Assembly: GCA_026400735.1 (NCBI GenBank)
Contig: JAPLOL010000044.1
Coordinates: 19,984 to 83,983, forward strand
Length of the DNA stretch: 64,000 nucleotides
Reading direction: 5' to 3'
DNA from: Alphaproteobacteria bacterium
GTDB taxonomy: Bacteria > Pseudomonadota > Alphaproteobacteria > Caulobacterales > Aquidulcibacteraceae
Shown here: piece by piece, positions 42,992 to 51,747 of the stretch
Numbering within the stretch: position 1 is the stretch's first letter
Layout: each line of letters starts with the position of its first letter
The notes under the pieces: model-generated
Databases searched by the model: none
The model's input: only the letters and a program-made list of their open reading frames with translations
Told to the model about the DNA's origin: nothing
Translations under genes and position numbers: made by a program

Positions 42992-44065
42992 TTAGCCTTC
43001 GACGCTGACCGGCTTCACGCGCGGGGCGCGCCACAAGCCGAACGCGGACATCAGCACCGCGGCGATGCCTGGTGCGCCCAGCGCCGCAGCGCCGGCATAT
43101 TCAGCGACGTCGCCGGTGTTGGAGATCAGAAGCGAGACGGCGGTGGCCAAGAGGCCAAGACCGAAAAGCATGAGAGCCGCGAGGCCGAGATTTTCAAAGG
43201 TCGGCAACTTCAGGGTCGCGAGCTTGCGCATATTGTGAAGGCGCTGATCGGCGCCAGTGGGAACAGCCGGCTTGACGCGATTGAACCAATTTTGCTTTTC
43301 CGGCTTCGGTTTTTCGCTACGGCGCGGCGCGATGCGCGGTTCGAAATCGTAGCGCGCGACCGGCTTGGCGTGTGCAGTGAAGATCTCGCCATCGTCTTCG
43401 ACGGCTTCCGGCGCGACGACTTGCGTCAGCAACAACGCTTCGGTCGCCGGCTCGCTCTTCAGGATTTCTGTGAGACGCTCGGTCGGTTCCGGCTTTGCCG
43501 GCGCGGGCGCGATGGAGCCGACTTCCGGCGTGGCGACATAAGTCACCGGCGCGCCGAGGATCGAAGCGGCGTGATCAAGCTGTGGACGCACGAAAACCGA
43601 CGGCGCAGATACGCGCGGCAGCTCCTTCAAGAAGAGCGCCTTCTCGGCCGTGCGGCGGCGCACGAGCGCGTCAATGATAACGAGTTCGCCACTGACATCG
43701 CTCTTGCGCCAGGCATCCATCGCGCAGGCCGCGGAGACGTAGTCACCAGCATTGACGCGGCGCAGGACTTGGCTCCGGCCGAAAGCTTCGGCGCCGACTG
43801 AGAATGCAAAAGAGACCAATGCATCGAACTGGGTCTGGGTGAGAGGCTGAGTAACCTGCGTGTTCACCAAGCTCTCGAATGCAGCCAGATCGCCGGTAAG
43901 GAGCTCAACGGCATCGTTCTCGTTAACTGCCTCACCCGGTTCGGTTGCGCGGACGTGGCTATAGCCAACAACCCAACCACCAGTCGGCAGCTGTTTCGGT
44001 TCGGCCTGAAAGCCTTCCAGCTCTTGGATAAGAGCGAGGCCTTGGGCGGAGATGGCGTTCGTCAT
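42992..44065 (-). CDS. spmX: SpmX, polar muramidase-fold localisation factor
   Basis: The 357-residue protein has a phage-lysozyme (GH24-like) N-terminal domain (1-150): LIQELEGFQ with the catalytic-position Glu17, PLTQTQFDALVSFAFSVG and VLRRVNAGDYVSAACAMDAW. SGELVIIDALVRRRTAEKALF follows, closely matching Caulobacter SpmX. A Pro/Glu-rich linker then leads to two C-terminal membrane helices (about 288-312 and 325-348). SpmX recruits the kinase DivJ to the old/stalked pole and works with PopZ. ATG 44065 gives the family N-terminus; ATG 44089 is an alternative. Confidence 0.92.
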   Translation of the reverse strand: MTNAISAQGLALIQELEGFQAEPKQLPTGGWVVGYSHVRATEPGEAVNENDAVELLTGDLAAFESLVNTQVTQPLTQTQFDALVSFAFSVGAEAFGRSQVLRRVNAGDYVSAACAMDAWRKSDVSGELVIIDALVRRRTAEKALFLKELPRVSAPSVFVRPQLDHAASILGAPVTYVATPEVGSIAPAPAKPEPTERLTEILKSEPATEALLLTQVVAPEAVEDDGEIFTAHAKPVARYDFEPRIAPRRSEKPKPEKQNWFNRVKPAVPTGADQRLHNMRKLATLKLPTFENLGLAALMLFGLGLLATAVSLLISNTGDVAEYAGAAALGAPGIAAVLMSAFGLWRAPRVKPVSVEG

Positions 44066-44247
44066 GAGCTTTGCCTTTGTATTTCTCATGCCGGCGTCCC
44101 GTTTTGGCGTTGGGAGACGCGCGGCTTTCCCCTTTCAGGCAAGTGCGGCGCCAAAGCGCGTGTTGAGAGGTGAACCGCCATTAGCCATCGCCGCACGCGC
44201 GCGAGCGCTGCGGTGATGCTTAACGTTCGCGAGCGCGCGTGCCGCCA

Positions 44248-45633
44248 CTATTGCGGCTGAGCAGCTGCCGCGGCGACGCGCTCGGCCATCGCGTCATTTA
44301 CGGCTGATGGCTGCGTTGCGCTGAACTCGCTCCAGCCCGAATTAGCGACACGACCGATGTATTGGCCGTCGCACGGGATCCGGTAACCGTTTTGGTATGA
44401 GACGCGCGTTAGCCGCGTCTTGGTGGCGTCGTCTGCTTGCAGGGCGGTCCGCGCCGCTTCGAAATTATCGGCGATGGCGACGCGGAGATCAGCGCGCATG
44501 CGGTTATCCATCCCGCTGTTGATGTTGGCGAGCGGGTTGAAGAGCACGCCAGTCGGGATGCCCTGGGGGCGCAGCACGTAGTCGCCGAGATAAGCGACAT
44601 CCCCTTCGCGCACTTCGAACGTCACCGTGCTGAGACACGCATTGAGCGGCCCCATATTGCTCAACACGTAGCGGCCAGCGGGGATCACAAATGTGCTGTA
44701 GCGCGAGTCAGCGAAGTCACCCGCGAGCGTAGGATCGCGGCGGCGATTGGGATTGAAGAAGGAATTTGCCGAGAAGGTCACCGTTTGCTGCAGCAAGCCG
44801 ATGAAATCACCTGTCTCCGTCACGCGACGAAAGCGAAAGGTATCGCCAGCCCACGGTCCCTGCATCGCGCCGGTACGCTGACTCGCGCCGACAACAACGA
44901 TGGCTGAGCCTGGCTGCCGCGTCGCCATTTCACCAGGCGCAAGACGTGCCACGGCGCCAGGCATGATCACGATTGGCGTGGGTTCCATGCCGAGCCCAAG
45001 TTCACCATTCAATGCCGGATTCGCGGCAACTGCCGCGGCCATTTCCTCTGCCGTCGGCGGCGCAGCACGTTCAACCGGTGGCCGTGGCGCAGGATTCTGA
45101 TAAGCGCTCTCGGCGAGCTCTGCGTTGTAATAGTTGCGCTCGACTTCGCCGGTGTTGAGACGGCCATCCGCAGGGGTGCTGGCCGCCACGAGCGACGCGA
45201 AACCGTGATCCGCCTCGGCGCTGAAGCGCGCGCGATCACTTTCGCCCATCCGGTAGTGGCGATAACCAAGCGCGACCGCGCAATCGCGAAATTCGATTTG
45301 TTCGATTGAGCCGTTGTAACGTGCGTCTTGGATCGCAAACATGATCGACGCGATGCCGACGGCCGCACCGGCGACGACCGGATCATACGCACCCGTAGAT
45401 GTGAAGGCAGCTCCGCCACTGACGTGCGTATTGGTATTCCGAACCACCTTGAGTCGAGAAGCCTCGACGCGGCACGCTGTCATATCATTGGTGGCGCGCG
45501 CGAGATCAATGCCAGGGCGATTGTAGAACCCATCAGCGTCAAACCACGGCGCGAGCGCGGTTTGCGCCAAGGCGGGTTGTACCAAAACCAGCGCGACAAG
45601 CGATGCGGCGATTGCGGTTTGATGAAGTCTCAT
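44248..45633 (-). CDS. large secreted protein of unknown function
   Basis: The 461-residue product is from ATG 45633 (GGGGGAC just upstream). The signal peptide ends VQPALAQ (about 24). An early glycine/alanine segment with AGAAVGIASIMFAIQDA looks like a glycine-zipper-type region. The C-terminal 200 residues (TFVIPAGRYVLSNMGPLNAC, VREGDVAYLGDYVL) form a beta-rich domain typical of uncharacterised envelope proteins. There are a few cysteines and an Ala/Gln-rich end. No function can be assigned. The 182 bases between it and spmX show no gene. Confidence 0.75.
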   Translation of the reverse strand: MRLHQTAIAASLVALVLVQPALAQTALAPWFDADGFYNRPGIDLARATNDMTACRVEASRLKVVRNTNTHVSGGAAFTSTGAYDPVVAGAAVGIASIMFAIQDARYNGSIEQIEFRDCAVALGYRHYRMGESDRARFSAEADHGFASLVAASTPADGRLNTGEVERNYYNAELAESAYQNPAPRPPVERAAPPTAEEMAAAVAANPALNGELGLGMEPTPIVIMPGAVARLAPGEMATRQPGSAIVVVGASQRTGAMQGPWAGDTFRFRRVTETGDFIGLLQQTVTFSANSFFNPNRRRDPTLAGDFADSRYSTFVIPAGRYVLSNMGPLNACLSTVTFEVREGDVAYLGDYVLRPQGIPTGVLFNPLANINSGMDNRMRADLRVAIADNFEAARTALQADDATKTRLTRVSYQNGYRIPCDGQYIGRVANSGWSEFSATQPSAVNDAMAERVAAAAAQPQ

Positions 45634-45728
45634 ATGTCCCCCAGCAAACGTGTAGCGCACATTTTGCCTTTTGGGAGCCCAAAGCGGAAGGTAAGCCCAG
45701 GCCGCGACACCTCAAATGTCGGTGAGCG

Positions 45729-47117
45729 TCAACTGAGCAAGATCACTGTCGCCAGGCCGAGGAAAGCCATGAAACCCACGATGTCGGTCACAAAAGTCAC
45801 GAACACCGATGACGAGACCGCGGGGTCGGCGCCGACGCGGCGCAACGTTAGCGGCACGAGAATGCCGGCAAGGCCCGCGCAGGCAAAATTGATCAAAATG
45901 GCGAGCGCGATGGCGAGCGATAGCAACGGTGTCTCCGGAAACCAGATGAAGACGACGACCGCCAACACGATCGCGAAGATCACGCCGTTAGACATCGCCG
46001 TCATCGCTTCGCGCACGACGTAACGCGGCGCGTTGGATTCTGTGAGATCGCGCGAAGCGATCGCGCGCACGGCGACGGCAAGCGTTTGTGTGCCGGCATT
46101 GCCGCCCATCGAGGCGACGATCGGCATCAGCACCGCGAGCGCGATCAGCTGATTGATCGAACCTTCAAAGTTCGAGATCACCCACGACGCGATCACGGCG
46201 GTGCCGAGGTTGACCAGCAGCCACGGCGCGCGGGCGCGAACGGATTTGAACACGCTGTCGGTTTGCGCGGCTTCGCTAACGCCGGCGAGCTTCAGCAAAT
46301 CCTCTTCGGATTCTTCGGTGATGATGTCGACGATGTCATCGACGGTGACCATGCCCTTGATGCGCCCCGCTTCATCGACCACCGGCGCCGAGGCCATGTG
46401 ATACTTCTGGAAGGTCTGGGCGACCTCTTCCTGGTCCATACCGGTACGGATCAAAATGAGCGGCGAGCGCATTATGTCGGCCAGCGGAGTATCACGGCTG
46501 GCGCGAATAAGGCTGGAGACACGTACGGCCCCGACCGGGCGCATCAGCGCGTCAACGACATATATCTCAAAGAACTCGTCGGGCAGTTCAGCATCGGCGC
46601 GCATGCGATCGATGACGTCGCCGACCGTGTCCCCTTCAGGCGCGGCGACGTATTCGCGCTGCATGAGACGGCCGGCCGTCTCTTCTTCGAACGAAAGCGC
46701 TTCTTCAACCGCGAGACGGGTATCCTCGTCGGCAGCGGCGAGAACTTTGCCGAGCTGCTTCTCGTCGATGTCGGCAGCGACCGAGGCAGCGTCGTCGGTG
46801 TCGAGTTGGCCGAGGGCGCGACCGATATAGTCGGACGGCAGTTCGGGAAGGATTTCTTCGCGGCGCTCCCAAGAGAGGTTGGCGAGGAATTCTGGGGGCA
46901 GGTAGCGCCCCACCATCTTGGCGATGGTGCGCGCTGTTTCGAGCGGCACGTGCTCTATGACATCGGCGATGTCGGCGGGATCGAGGTTCGCCAGCGCGCG
47001 GCGCAGCGCCGGGCCATCGTGGTCACCCGCGGCGGCAATCACGCCGACGATGAAGTGGGCGTCCTCGGATGGCGCTTGGCGCACTTGCTCCGCCGCCGGT
47101 TCGTTTTCGATGCTCAT
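45729..47117 (-). CDS. mgtE: magnesium transporter MgtE
   Basis: The 462-residue channel has an N-terminal superhelical MgtE_N domain (about 15-135, with LANLDPADIADVIEHVP and WERREEILPELPSDYIG). Two CBS domains follow (about 140-265, KYHMASAPVVDEAGRIKGMVTVDDIVD). Five membrane helices end the protein, with MPIVASMGGNAGTQTLAVAVRAI as the selectivity helix and Asp near the end (VTDIVGF). It imports Mg2+ and closes when cytoplasmic Mg2+ is high. ATG 47117 is the family start; the 25 residues upstream in frame are not conserved-looking. Confidence 0.95.
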   Translation of the reverse strand: MSIENEPAAEQVRQAPSEDAHFIVGVIAAAGDHDGPALRRALANLDPADIADVIEHVPLETARTIAKMVGRYLPPEFLANLSWERREEILPELPSDYIGRALGQLDTDDAASVAADIDEKQLGKVLAAADEDTRLAVEEALSFEEETAGRLMQREYVAAPEGDTVGDVIDRMRADAELPDEFFEIYVVDALMRPVGAVRVSSLIRASRDTPLADIMRSPLILIRTGMDQEEVAQTFQKYHMASAPVVDEAGRIKGMVTVDDIVDIITEESEEDLLKLAGVSEAAQTDSVFKSVRARAPWLLVNLGTAVIASWVISNFEGSINQLIALAVLMPIVASMGGNAGTQTLAVAVRAIASRDLTESNAPRYVVREAMTAMSNGVIFAIVLAVVVFIWFPETPLLSLAIALAILINFACAGLAGILVPLTLRRVGADPAVSSSVFVTFVTDIVGFMAFLGLATVILLS

Positions 47118-47270
47118 CGGCGGGCCGCTTGGCTCGGGGGTGGAGAGAATTGGGTTCGCGCCCGCTAAACGCCGCGTCGCCGCTCGCGTCAACCCCGCGC
47201 GTCAACCTGGCGCTAGGAATTTCAGCGTCCAAGTGCATTTATGAAGCTTCGCACTCAGAAAGAGCACGCC

Positions 47271-48650
47271 ATGAAGGTATGGATCGCAGCGCCCGCTGCT
47301 TGGTTGATGTTGGCTTCGCCTGGATGGGGGCAGGAACACCAGCATCAGCAAACGCCGCCAGCGGCGGAACAGGCGCCAGCCGAGCACGATCACAGCCAGA
47401 TGCAGCATGGCGACATGCAGATGGAGCATGGCGACCATGCCGCGATGGAGCGTGACGCCGAGGCCGACGCGCATGCGGCGATGATGGCGAACATGCGGGG
47501 CCTCTATGGCCCCTACGCGATGGGCCGCGACGCCTCCGGGACAGCATGGCAACCGGATGTCAGCACCCACGGCGGCGTGCACCAGCACCGCGGCGCGTGG
47601 ATGCTCATGACACACGCCATGCTCAACGGCGTTTATGCGTGGGCCGATGGTCCGCGAGGCGATGAGAAGGCTTATCTCGCTGGAATGGTGATGGCGTCGG
47701 CGCGGCGCGATGTTGGCCCGCGTGGGACACTAAACTTGCGCGCGATGCTGTCGCCCGATCCGTTCATGGGCGCGAACGGCTATCCTCTGCTGATGGCCGC
47801 GGGCGAAAGTGCGGACGGTGTTGAGGCGCTTATCGACCGCCAGCATCCGCACGATCTGTTTATGGAACTCTCCGCCTCCTACTCGCACCGCATTGGCGAG
47901 GACTCGTCTGTGTTCGTGTATGGCGGCTTGCCGGGTGAACCGGCGTTTGGTCCGCCCGCGTTCATGCACCGTATGTCGGCGATGGATTCACCGGAAGCGC
48001 CGCTGACGCACCATTGGTTCGACTCTACGCACATCACGTTTGGCGTGTTGACGGCAGGGGTGACCCACGGCGATTGGAAATTCGAAGGCTCGCGCTTCCG
48101 TGGCCGTGAGCCGGATCAGGATCGCTACGACATTGAGACGGGCGATCTTGATTCAAGTTCGCTACGCGTCAGCTGGAATCCAACATCGAATTGGTCGCTT
48201 CAGGCGTCGTGGGCGGACATCACTTCGCCCGAGGCGCTGGCGCCGGATGAGGACGAACGCCGCTGGTCTGTAAGCGGCATCTATACGCGCCCCTTGAGTG
48301 ATCGCGGCTGGTGGTCTGCAACGATCGCCTTTGCCAACAAAGAGCGTACGGATGGCGTGTCGCTCGATGCATGGCTCGCGGAAGCCGCCTGGCACCCGAA
48401 CGAGAACTGGACCGTCTTCGCGCGCGGCGAGGCGATCGAGACGGACGAACTCGGCGTTTCACACCACGGGCCCGTTGAAGACGTGTCGCGCATCAGCGCG
48501 GGCGTGATCCACGACTGGCGCATCAATGAGAATGCCGTCTTCGGCGTCGGCGCTCTGGTGCAGCAACATTTCGCGTCCGACGCTCTAGAGCCGCTCTATG
48601 ATGGCGATCCGCAAGGCGCGATGGGCTTCGTGCGCTTAAAGATCGGCTGA
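47271..48650 (+). CDS. outer-membrane beta-barrel protein with Met/His-rich N-terminus
   Basis: The 459-residue exported protein has a signal peptide ending ASPGWGQ. The next 50 residues are dense in His and Met (HQHQQ, HDHSQMQHGDMQMEHGDH), typical of copper or silver binding. The rest is a probable beta-barrel with alternating aromatic strands (SWNPTSNWSLQASWADI, GVIHDWRINENAVFGVGALV). Similar proteins accompany copper-resistance clusters. No P-type ATPase or CopA-like oxidase is in the window, so the metal role is an inference. Confidence 0.75.
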   Translation: MKVWIAAPAAWLMLASPGWGQEHQHQQTPPAAEQAPAEHDHSQMQHGDMQMEHGDHAAMERDAEADAHAAMMANMRGLYGPYAMGRDASGTAWQPDVSTHGGVHQHRGAWMLMTHAMLNGVYAWADGPRGDEKAYLAGMVMASARRDVGPRGTLNLRAMLSPDPFMGANGYPLLMAAGESADGVEALIDRQHPHDLFMELSASYSHRIGEDSSVFVYGGLPGEPAFGPPAFMHRMSAMDSPEAPLTHHWFDSTHITFGVLTAGVTHGDWKFEGSRFRGREPDQDRYDIETGDLDSSSLRVSWNPTSNWSLQASWADITSPEALAPDEDERRWSVSGIYTRPLSDRGWWSATIAFANKERTDGVSLDAWLAEAAWHPNENWTVFARGEAIETDELGVSHHGPVEDVSRISAGVIHDWRINENAVFGVGALVQQHFASDALEPLYDGDPQGAMGFVRLKIG

Positions 48651-48727
48651 ACCGCAAGAAAGTCTCTTGCCTTTGTCGGGACGCGCCGGGTTGGATCGTC
48701 CTGAGACAGAAGCTAGGAGACGTTGCG

Positions 48728-49123
48728 ATGAAAGCCAGTGCATCTGTTTGGGTTGGACGCGTGCTGAGCGCGCTCTTTGTGCTGTTCATGCTTGGCGCAT
48801 CAGTCGCCCCGAAGCTGTTGGGCCTGCCGATGACCACCGAGATCATGGATGGCCTCGGCTGGCCGCGAGGCTATGTGTTCGGCATCGGCATTCTCGAACT
48901 GACGCTGACGCTCCTCTACATCTACAGGCCGACGAGCATTCTGGCGGCGGTGCTGTTCATGGGCCTTCTTGGTGGCGCGATGGCGACGAACATGCGCGCA
49001 GAACAACCGCTGTTCAGCCATACGCTGTTCAGCATCTATCTCGGGCTCATCATGTGGGGTGGCTTATGGCTACGCGATGAGAAGCTGCGCGCGCTCTTCC
49101 CTTGGCGGCGCAAGGATGCTTAG
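48728..49123 (+). CDS. DoxX family membrane protein
   Basis: The 131-residue protein has four membrane helices (about 7-28, 50-68, 74-92 and 97-115). VGRVLSALFVLFMLGASVAPKLLGLP at the start and WPRGYVFGIGILELTLTLLYIYRP follow the DoxX/DoxX-like pattern. It is probably part of a membrane oxidoreductase or redox-homeostasis complex; function here is open. AGGAGACGTTGCG precedes the ATG. Its end overlaps the convergent TetR gene by 4 bases. Confidence 0.82.
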   Translation: MKASASVWVGRVLSALFVLFMLGASVAPKLLGLPMTTEIMDGLGWPRGYVFGIGILELTLTLLYIYRPTSILAAVLFMGLLGGAMATNMRAEQPLFSHTLFSIYLGLIMWGGLWLRDEKLRALFPWRRKDA

Positions 49124-49671
49124 TCCGGGCGCATGCCGGCCAGCACGATGTCGATCATCTTGTAGGCGTTCTTTTCCCAACCCGGCTTAGCGTATGCGGC
49201 CATTCCGACGACGGCGCGTAAGATATCCATCGGACTGACATCGAGTTTGATGTCGCCGCTCTTCTCGGCGTTGCGCGCGAGTGTGTTGATGGCGGTCTCG
49301 ATGCCGGGGCCGGTCGATTTGAGTTTCGCGCCCAGTGCTTCGATGACGAGTTGCTTGGTGGCGAAGTAGCGCACGAACAGGCGCAGCCATTCGCGCAACG
49401 CTTCAAGCGGCGTCTCGCTCCCGATCAGGCGCTCAGCGGCGGCGACGAGCTTTTCGGACTCGTCCGCATAAACCTCCTGAAGCAGCGCTTCGCGGTTCGG
49501 GAAGTGCCGATAGAGCGTGCCAATGCCGACGCCCGCTGTGCGCGCGATCTCCTCCAGCGGGACCGACGCCCCCTTCTCAGAGAAAGCGGCCTTGGCGGTT
49601 TCGAGCAGGAGCTGACGGTTCTGCTCAGCGTCGGCGCGCGGCTTTCGGACGGGGGCTTTATCTACGCTCAA
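49120..49671 (-). CDS. TetR-family transcriptional regulator
   Basis: The 183-residue regulator has an N-terminal helix-turn-helix: LLLETAKAAFSEKGASVPLEEIARTAGVGIGTLYRHFPNREALL. The C-terminal ligand-binding half has AREWLRLF-like helices (EALREWLRLFVRYFATKQLV). The start is TTG 49671 with AAGG 7 bases upstream, which gives the normal short arm before the HTH. It is divergent from an SDR gene and faces two palindromic operator candidates, so it probably represses both itself and the SDR. Confidence 0.88.
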   Translation of the reverse strand: MSVDKAPVRKPRADAEQNRQLLLETAKAAFSEKGASVPLEEIARTAGVGIGTLYRHFPNREALLQEVYADESEKLVAAAERLIGSETPLEALREWLRLFVRYFATKQLVIEALGAKLKSTGPGIETAINTLARNAEKSGDIKLDVSPMDILRAVVGMAAYAKPGWEKNAYKMIDIVLAGMRPD

Positions 49672-49687
49672 AATTAGACCTTGATAA

Positions 49688-49725
49688 ACGGAGGCTTCCT
49701 CCGTATATAACCGGAGGTCGCCTCC
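49688..49725. promoter_or_regulatory. paired TetR-type operators
   Basis: Two related palindromes, ACGGAGG-CTT-CCTCCGT (49688-49704) and CGGAGG-TCG-CCTCC (49712-49725), have centres about 23 bases apart. They lie between the divergent tetR and SDR genes, separated by the AT-rich TATATAA. Confidence 0.7.
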
Positions 49726-49794
49726 TTTTATGCCGGATTTGCGCTCTTCAAGCAACCGGCGCCGGCGGCAAGTTTCAGTTTGGGAGAAGTAGGC

Positions 49795-50763
49795 ATGGCC
49801 ACGACACTTGGCGCGACCTCGACCACCGACGAGGTGCTCGACGGCGTGAATCTTTCCGGCAAGCGCGTGCTGGTGACCGGCGTATCAGCCGGCCTCGGCG
49901 TCGAGACGGCGCGGACGTTGGCAGCACACGGCGCGCATGTGATCGGCGCGGCGCGCGATCTGGCGAAGGCGGAGCGCGCAACGGCGCAGGTGCATGAAGA
50001 TGCGCGCAACGGCGGCGGGCTTGAGCTGATCGAGCTTGATCTGGCCTCGCTAGCGAGCGTGCGCGCGGCGGCTGACAAGTTGCTCGCCGAAGGCCAGCCG
50101 CTCGACATCATCATCGCGAACGCCGGCGTCATGGCCGCGCCGTTCGGCAAAACCGTGGACGGCTTCGAGACGCAATTCGGCACAAACCATCTCGGGCACT
50201 TCGTGTTCGTGAATAAAATCGCGCCTCTGCTGCGCAATGGCGGGCGTTTCGTGAGCTTGGCTTCGTCGGGCCATCGCCGCTCGGACGTGGACATCGAAGA
50301 TCCGAACTTTGATCGCGGCGATTACGATCCGTGGGTGGCGTACGGCCGCGCGAAAACCGCGAACGTGCTGTTTGCCGTGGAGTTTGACCGTCGCTGGCGT
50401 GAACGGGGGATCCGCGGAACTGCCGTGCATCCGGGCGGCATTCGCACCGAGCTTGGCCGCCACATGAAGCCAGGCGACATGGAGGCGCTCGCGGCGCAGC
50501 TGAACAAGCAAGCACAAGCGCAAGGCAAAGCGGAATTCTCGTTCAAAAGCGTGCCGCAGGGCGCCGCGACTTCAGTGTGGGCCGGCGTTGTCGCCAGCGC
50601 CGACGAAGTTGGCGGAAAGTATTGCGAAGACTGCCATGTCGCGGCGCTGACGGAAGCCGGGATGATGGACCTCAGCGCCGGCGTTCGTCCATATGCGCTC
50701 GACGCAGACCGCGCCAAGGCGCTGTGGGCCAAAAGCGAAGAGCTGGTCGGCGAAAAATTCTGA
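49795..50763 (+). CDS. short-chain dehydrogenase (retinol dehydrogenase/WWOX-like)
   Basis: The 322-residue SDR has the cofactor loop TGVSAGLG, NAGVMAAPFG, FGTNHLGHFVF, SLASSGHRRS and YGRAKTANVL (YxxxK). The long C-terminal extension matches the RDH/WWOX-like SDR branch. It is NADP-dependent by family; the substrate is unknown. ATG 49795 has GGGAG about 10 bases upstream. It is probably controlled by the divergent TetR through the two palindromes, suggesting an inducible detoxification or catabolic step. Confidence 0.88.
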   Translation: MATTLGATSTTDEVLDGVNLSGKRVLVTGVSAGLGVETARTLAAHGAHVIGAARDLAKAERATAQVHEDARNGGGLELIELDLASLASVRAAADKLLAEGQPLDIIIANAGVMAAPFGKTVDGFETQFGTNHLGHFVFVNKIAPLLRNGGRFVSLASSGHRRSDVDIEDPNFDRGDYDPWVAYGRAKTANVLFAVEFDRRWRERGIRGTAVHPGGIRTELGRHMKPGDMEALAAQLNKQAQAQGKAEFSFKSVPQGAATSVWAGVVASADEVGGKYCEDCHVAALTEAGMMDLSAGVRPYALDADRAKALWAKSEELVGEKF

Positions 50764-50844
50764 CTGGCGCGGAACTGATCCGGCGTACGTGAGTTTACAC
50801 CTAACTTCTGAAACGAACCGAGCGATCGGAGAGGATCGGAAGGG

Positions 50845-50876
50845 AAAGAGGCTTCCGGCAACGGAGGCCTCTTTTT
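50845..50876 (+). terminator. intrinsic terminator of the SDR gene
   Basis: A 13-position stem (AAAGAGGCTTCCG / CGGAGGCCTCTTT, one wobble) with a GCAA loop is followed by TTTTT, 81 bases after the SDR stop. Confidence 0.88.
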
Positions 50877-50940
50877 CGTTGGAAGCGTTCGTTGTTCAGG
50901 CGGCTCCTGGGCCGCCGCTCATCCTTCGCAGAGCAAAGGA

Positions 50941-51025
50941 TGGTGCGCTCGAGAGGACTCGAACCTCCACGATGTTACTCGCTGCCACCTCAAGGCAGTG
51001 CGTCTACCAATTCCGCCACGAGCGC
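50941..51025 (-). tRNA. tRNA-Leu(GAG)
   Basis: The 85-base tRNA has a 7-bp acceptor stem (GCGCTCG / CGAGCGC), an encoded CCA, and an anticodon stem-loop CTGCC-TTGAGGT-GGCAG giving anticodon GAG. A long variable arm with a stem (as in tRNA-Leu class II) and the T-loop GGTTCGAGTCC are present. It decodes CUC and CUU. It lies between the SDR terminator and the secreted-protein terminator, with its own promoter presumably in 51026-51095. Confidence 0.96.
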
Positions 51026-51095
51026 ATTTTCACCAGGAGCTGACGCCCCTGCTTTGGTAAGGGCGCGGGGTTACCAGAGCCGCCCAAAATGAACA

Positions 51096-51119
51096 AGGCC
51101 CAGGGTCGCCCCCGGGCCT
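51096..51119 (-). terminator. intrinsic terminator of the 51145-51630 gene
   Basis: A 10-position stem (AGGCCCAGGG / CCCCGGGCCT with one mismatch) and a four-base loop is followed leftward by a loose T-rich tract, 25 bases after the upstream stop. Confidence 0.65.
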
Positions 51120-51144
51120 CGTAGGTTAGGTCTAAGCCTGTGGC

Positions 51145-51630
51145 TTAGTGGCTCGTGAGCTCAGAGATCGAGAGAACGGCCGGGGCGAAGCCACCCGCGT
51201 AGGTGCCGACCCAGATGTCATAGAGGCCGGACTGCGGGTTATCGATGCGCATGCCCGGGTTCATGCCGTTGAAACCACCGTCGTCCTCACAAAGCCATTG
51301 ACCGCTCGGCGTGCGGACCACGAGCGTGGTGTCCGTTTGCGAGTCGACCGAAATGACAAGCGGACGCGTGGTGTTGCCGGCTTGCCAGACGAGATCGTAG
51401 TCCGGCGCGTCGGCGACGAAGCCGGGGCAAGCGTTGCCGAGGGTGTCGGAAGCGCGAAGCGGGCCGCCAGCGGTCATGTTGATTTCATGCGGGTCAGGCG
51501 TGAAACCAGCAGCGAGTTGGATGTGGCCGTAAGCGGCCGGAAGCTGCCAGTTTTGAGCGGACGCCGCGCCGGCGCTCAGCACAATGGCAGCAGCCGCGAC
51601 AGCGGCGAAGATACGCGATTTCGTGAACAT
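51145..51630 (-). CDS. secreted beta-rich protein (pre-peptidase-C-like domain)
   Basis: The 161-residue product has a signal peptide ending GAASAQ (26). The mature part (FTPDPHEINMTAGGPLRAS, TRPLVISVDSQTDTTLVVRTPSGQWLCEDD, GMNPGMRIDNPQSGLYDIWVGTY) resembles the bacterial pre-peptidase C-terminal domain found as a carbohydrate or protein-binding beta-sandwich. Two cysteines may pair. There is no protease domain. It is exported and probably periplasmic or cell-surface associated. Monocistronic. Confidence 0.8.
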   Translation of the reverse strand: MFTKSRIFAAVAAAAIVLSAGAASAQNWQLPAAYGHIQLAAGFTPDPHEINMTAGGPLRASDTLGNACPGFVADAPDYDLVWQAGNTTRPLVISVDSQTDTTLVVRTPSGQWLCEDDGGFNGMNPGMRIDNPQSGLYDIWVGTYAGGFAPAVLSISELTSH

Positions 51631-51747
51631 AGACTTCCCCGTCAGAGGCGCGCCGGGCTCTGGCGCGCGATAGCAATTTGGCGTCCCACGCCTGAGCCCA
51701 ACATGAACCGCGAGGAAAGATTCCGTCTAGCCCAAAAGAAAGTTGAA

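Noticed and set aside
46086..47168. 360-codon rightward frame opposite mgtE
   Set aside because: Antisense of MgtE; no motif, and the sense protein matches the family over its full length.
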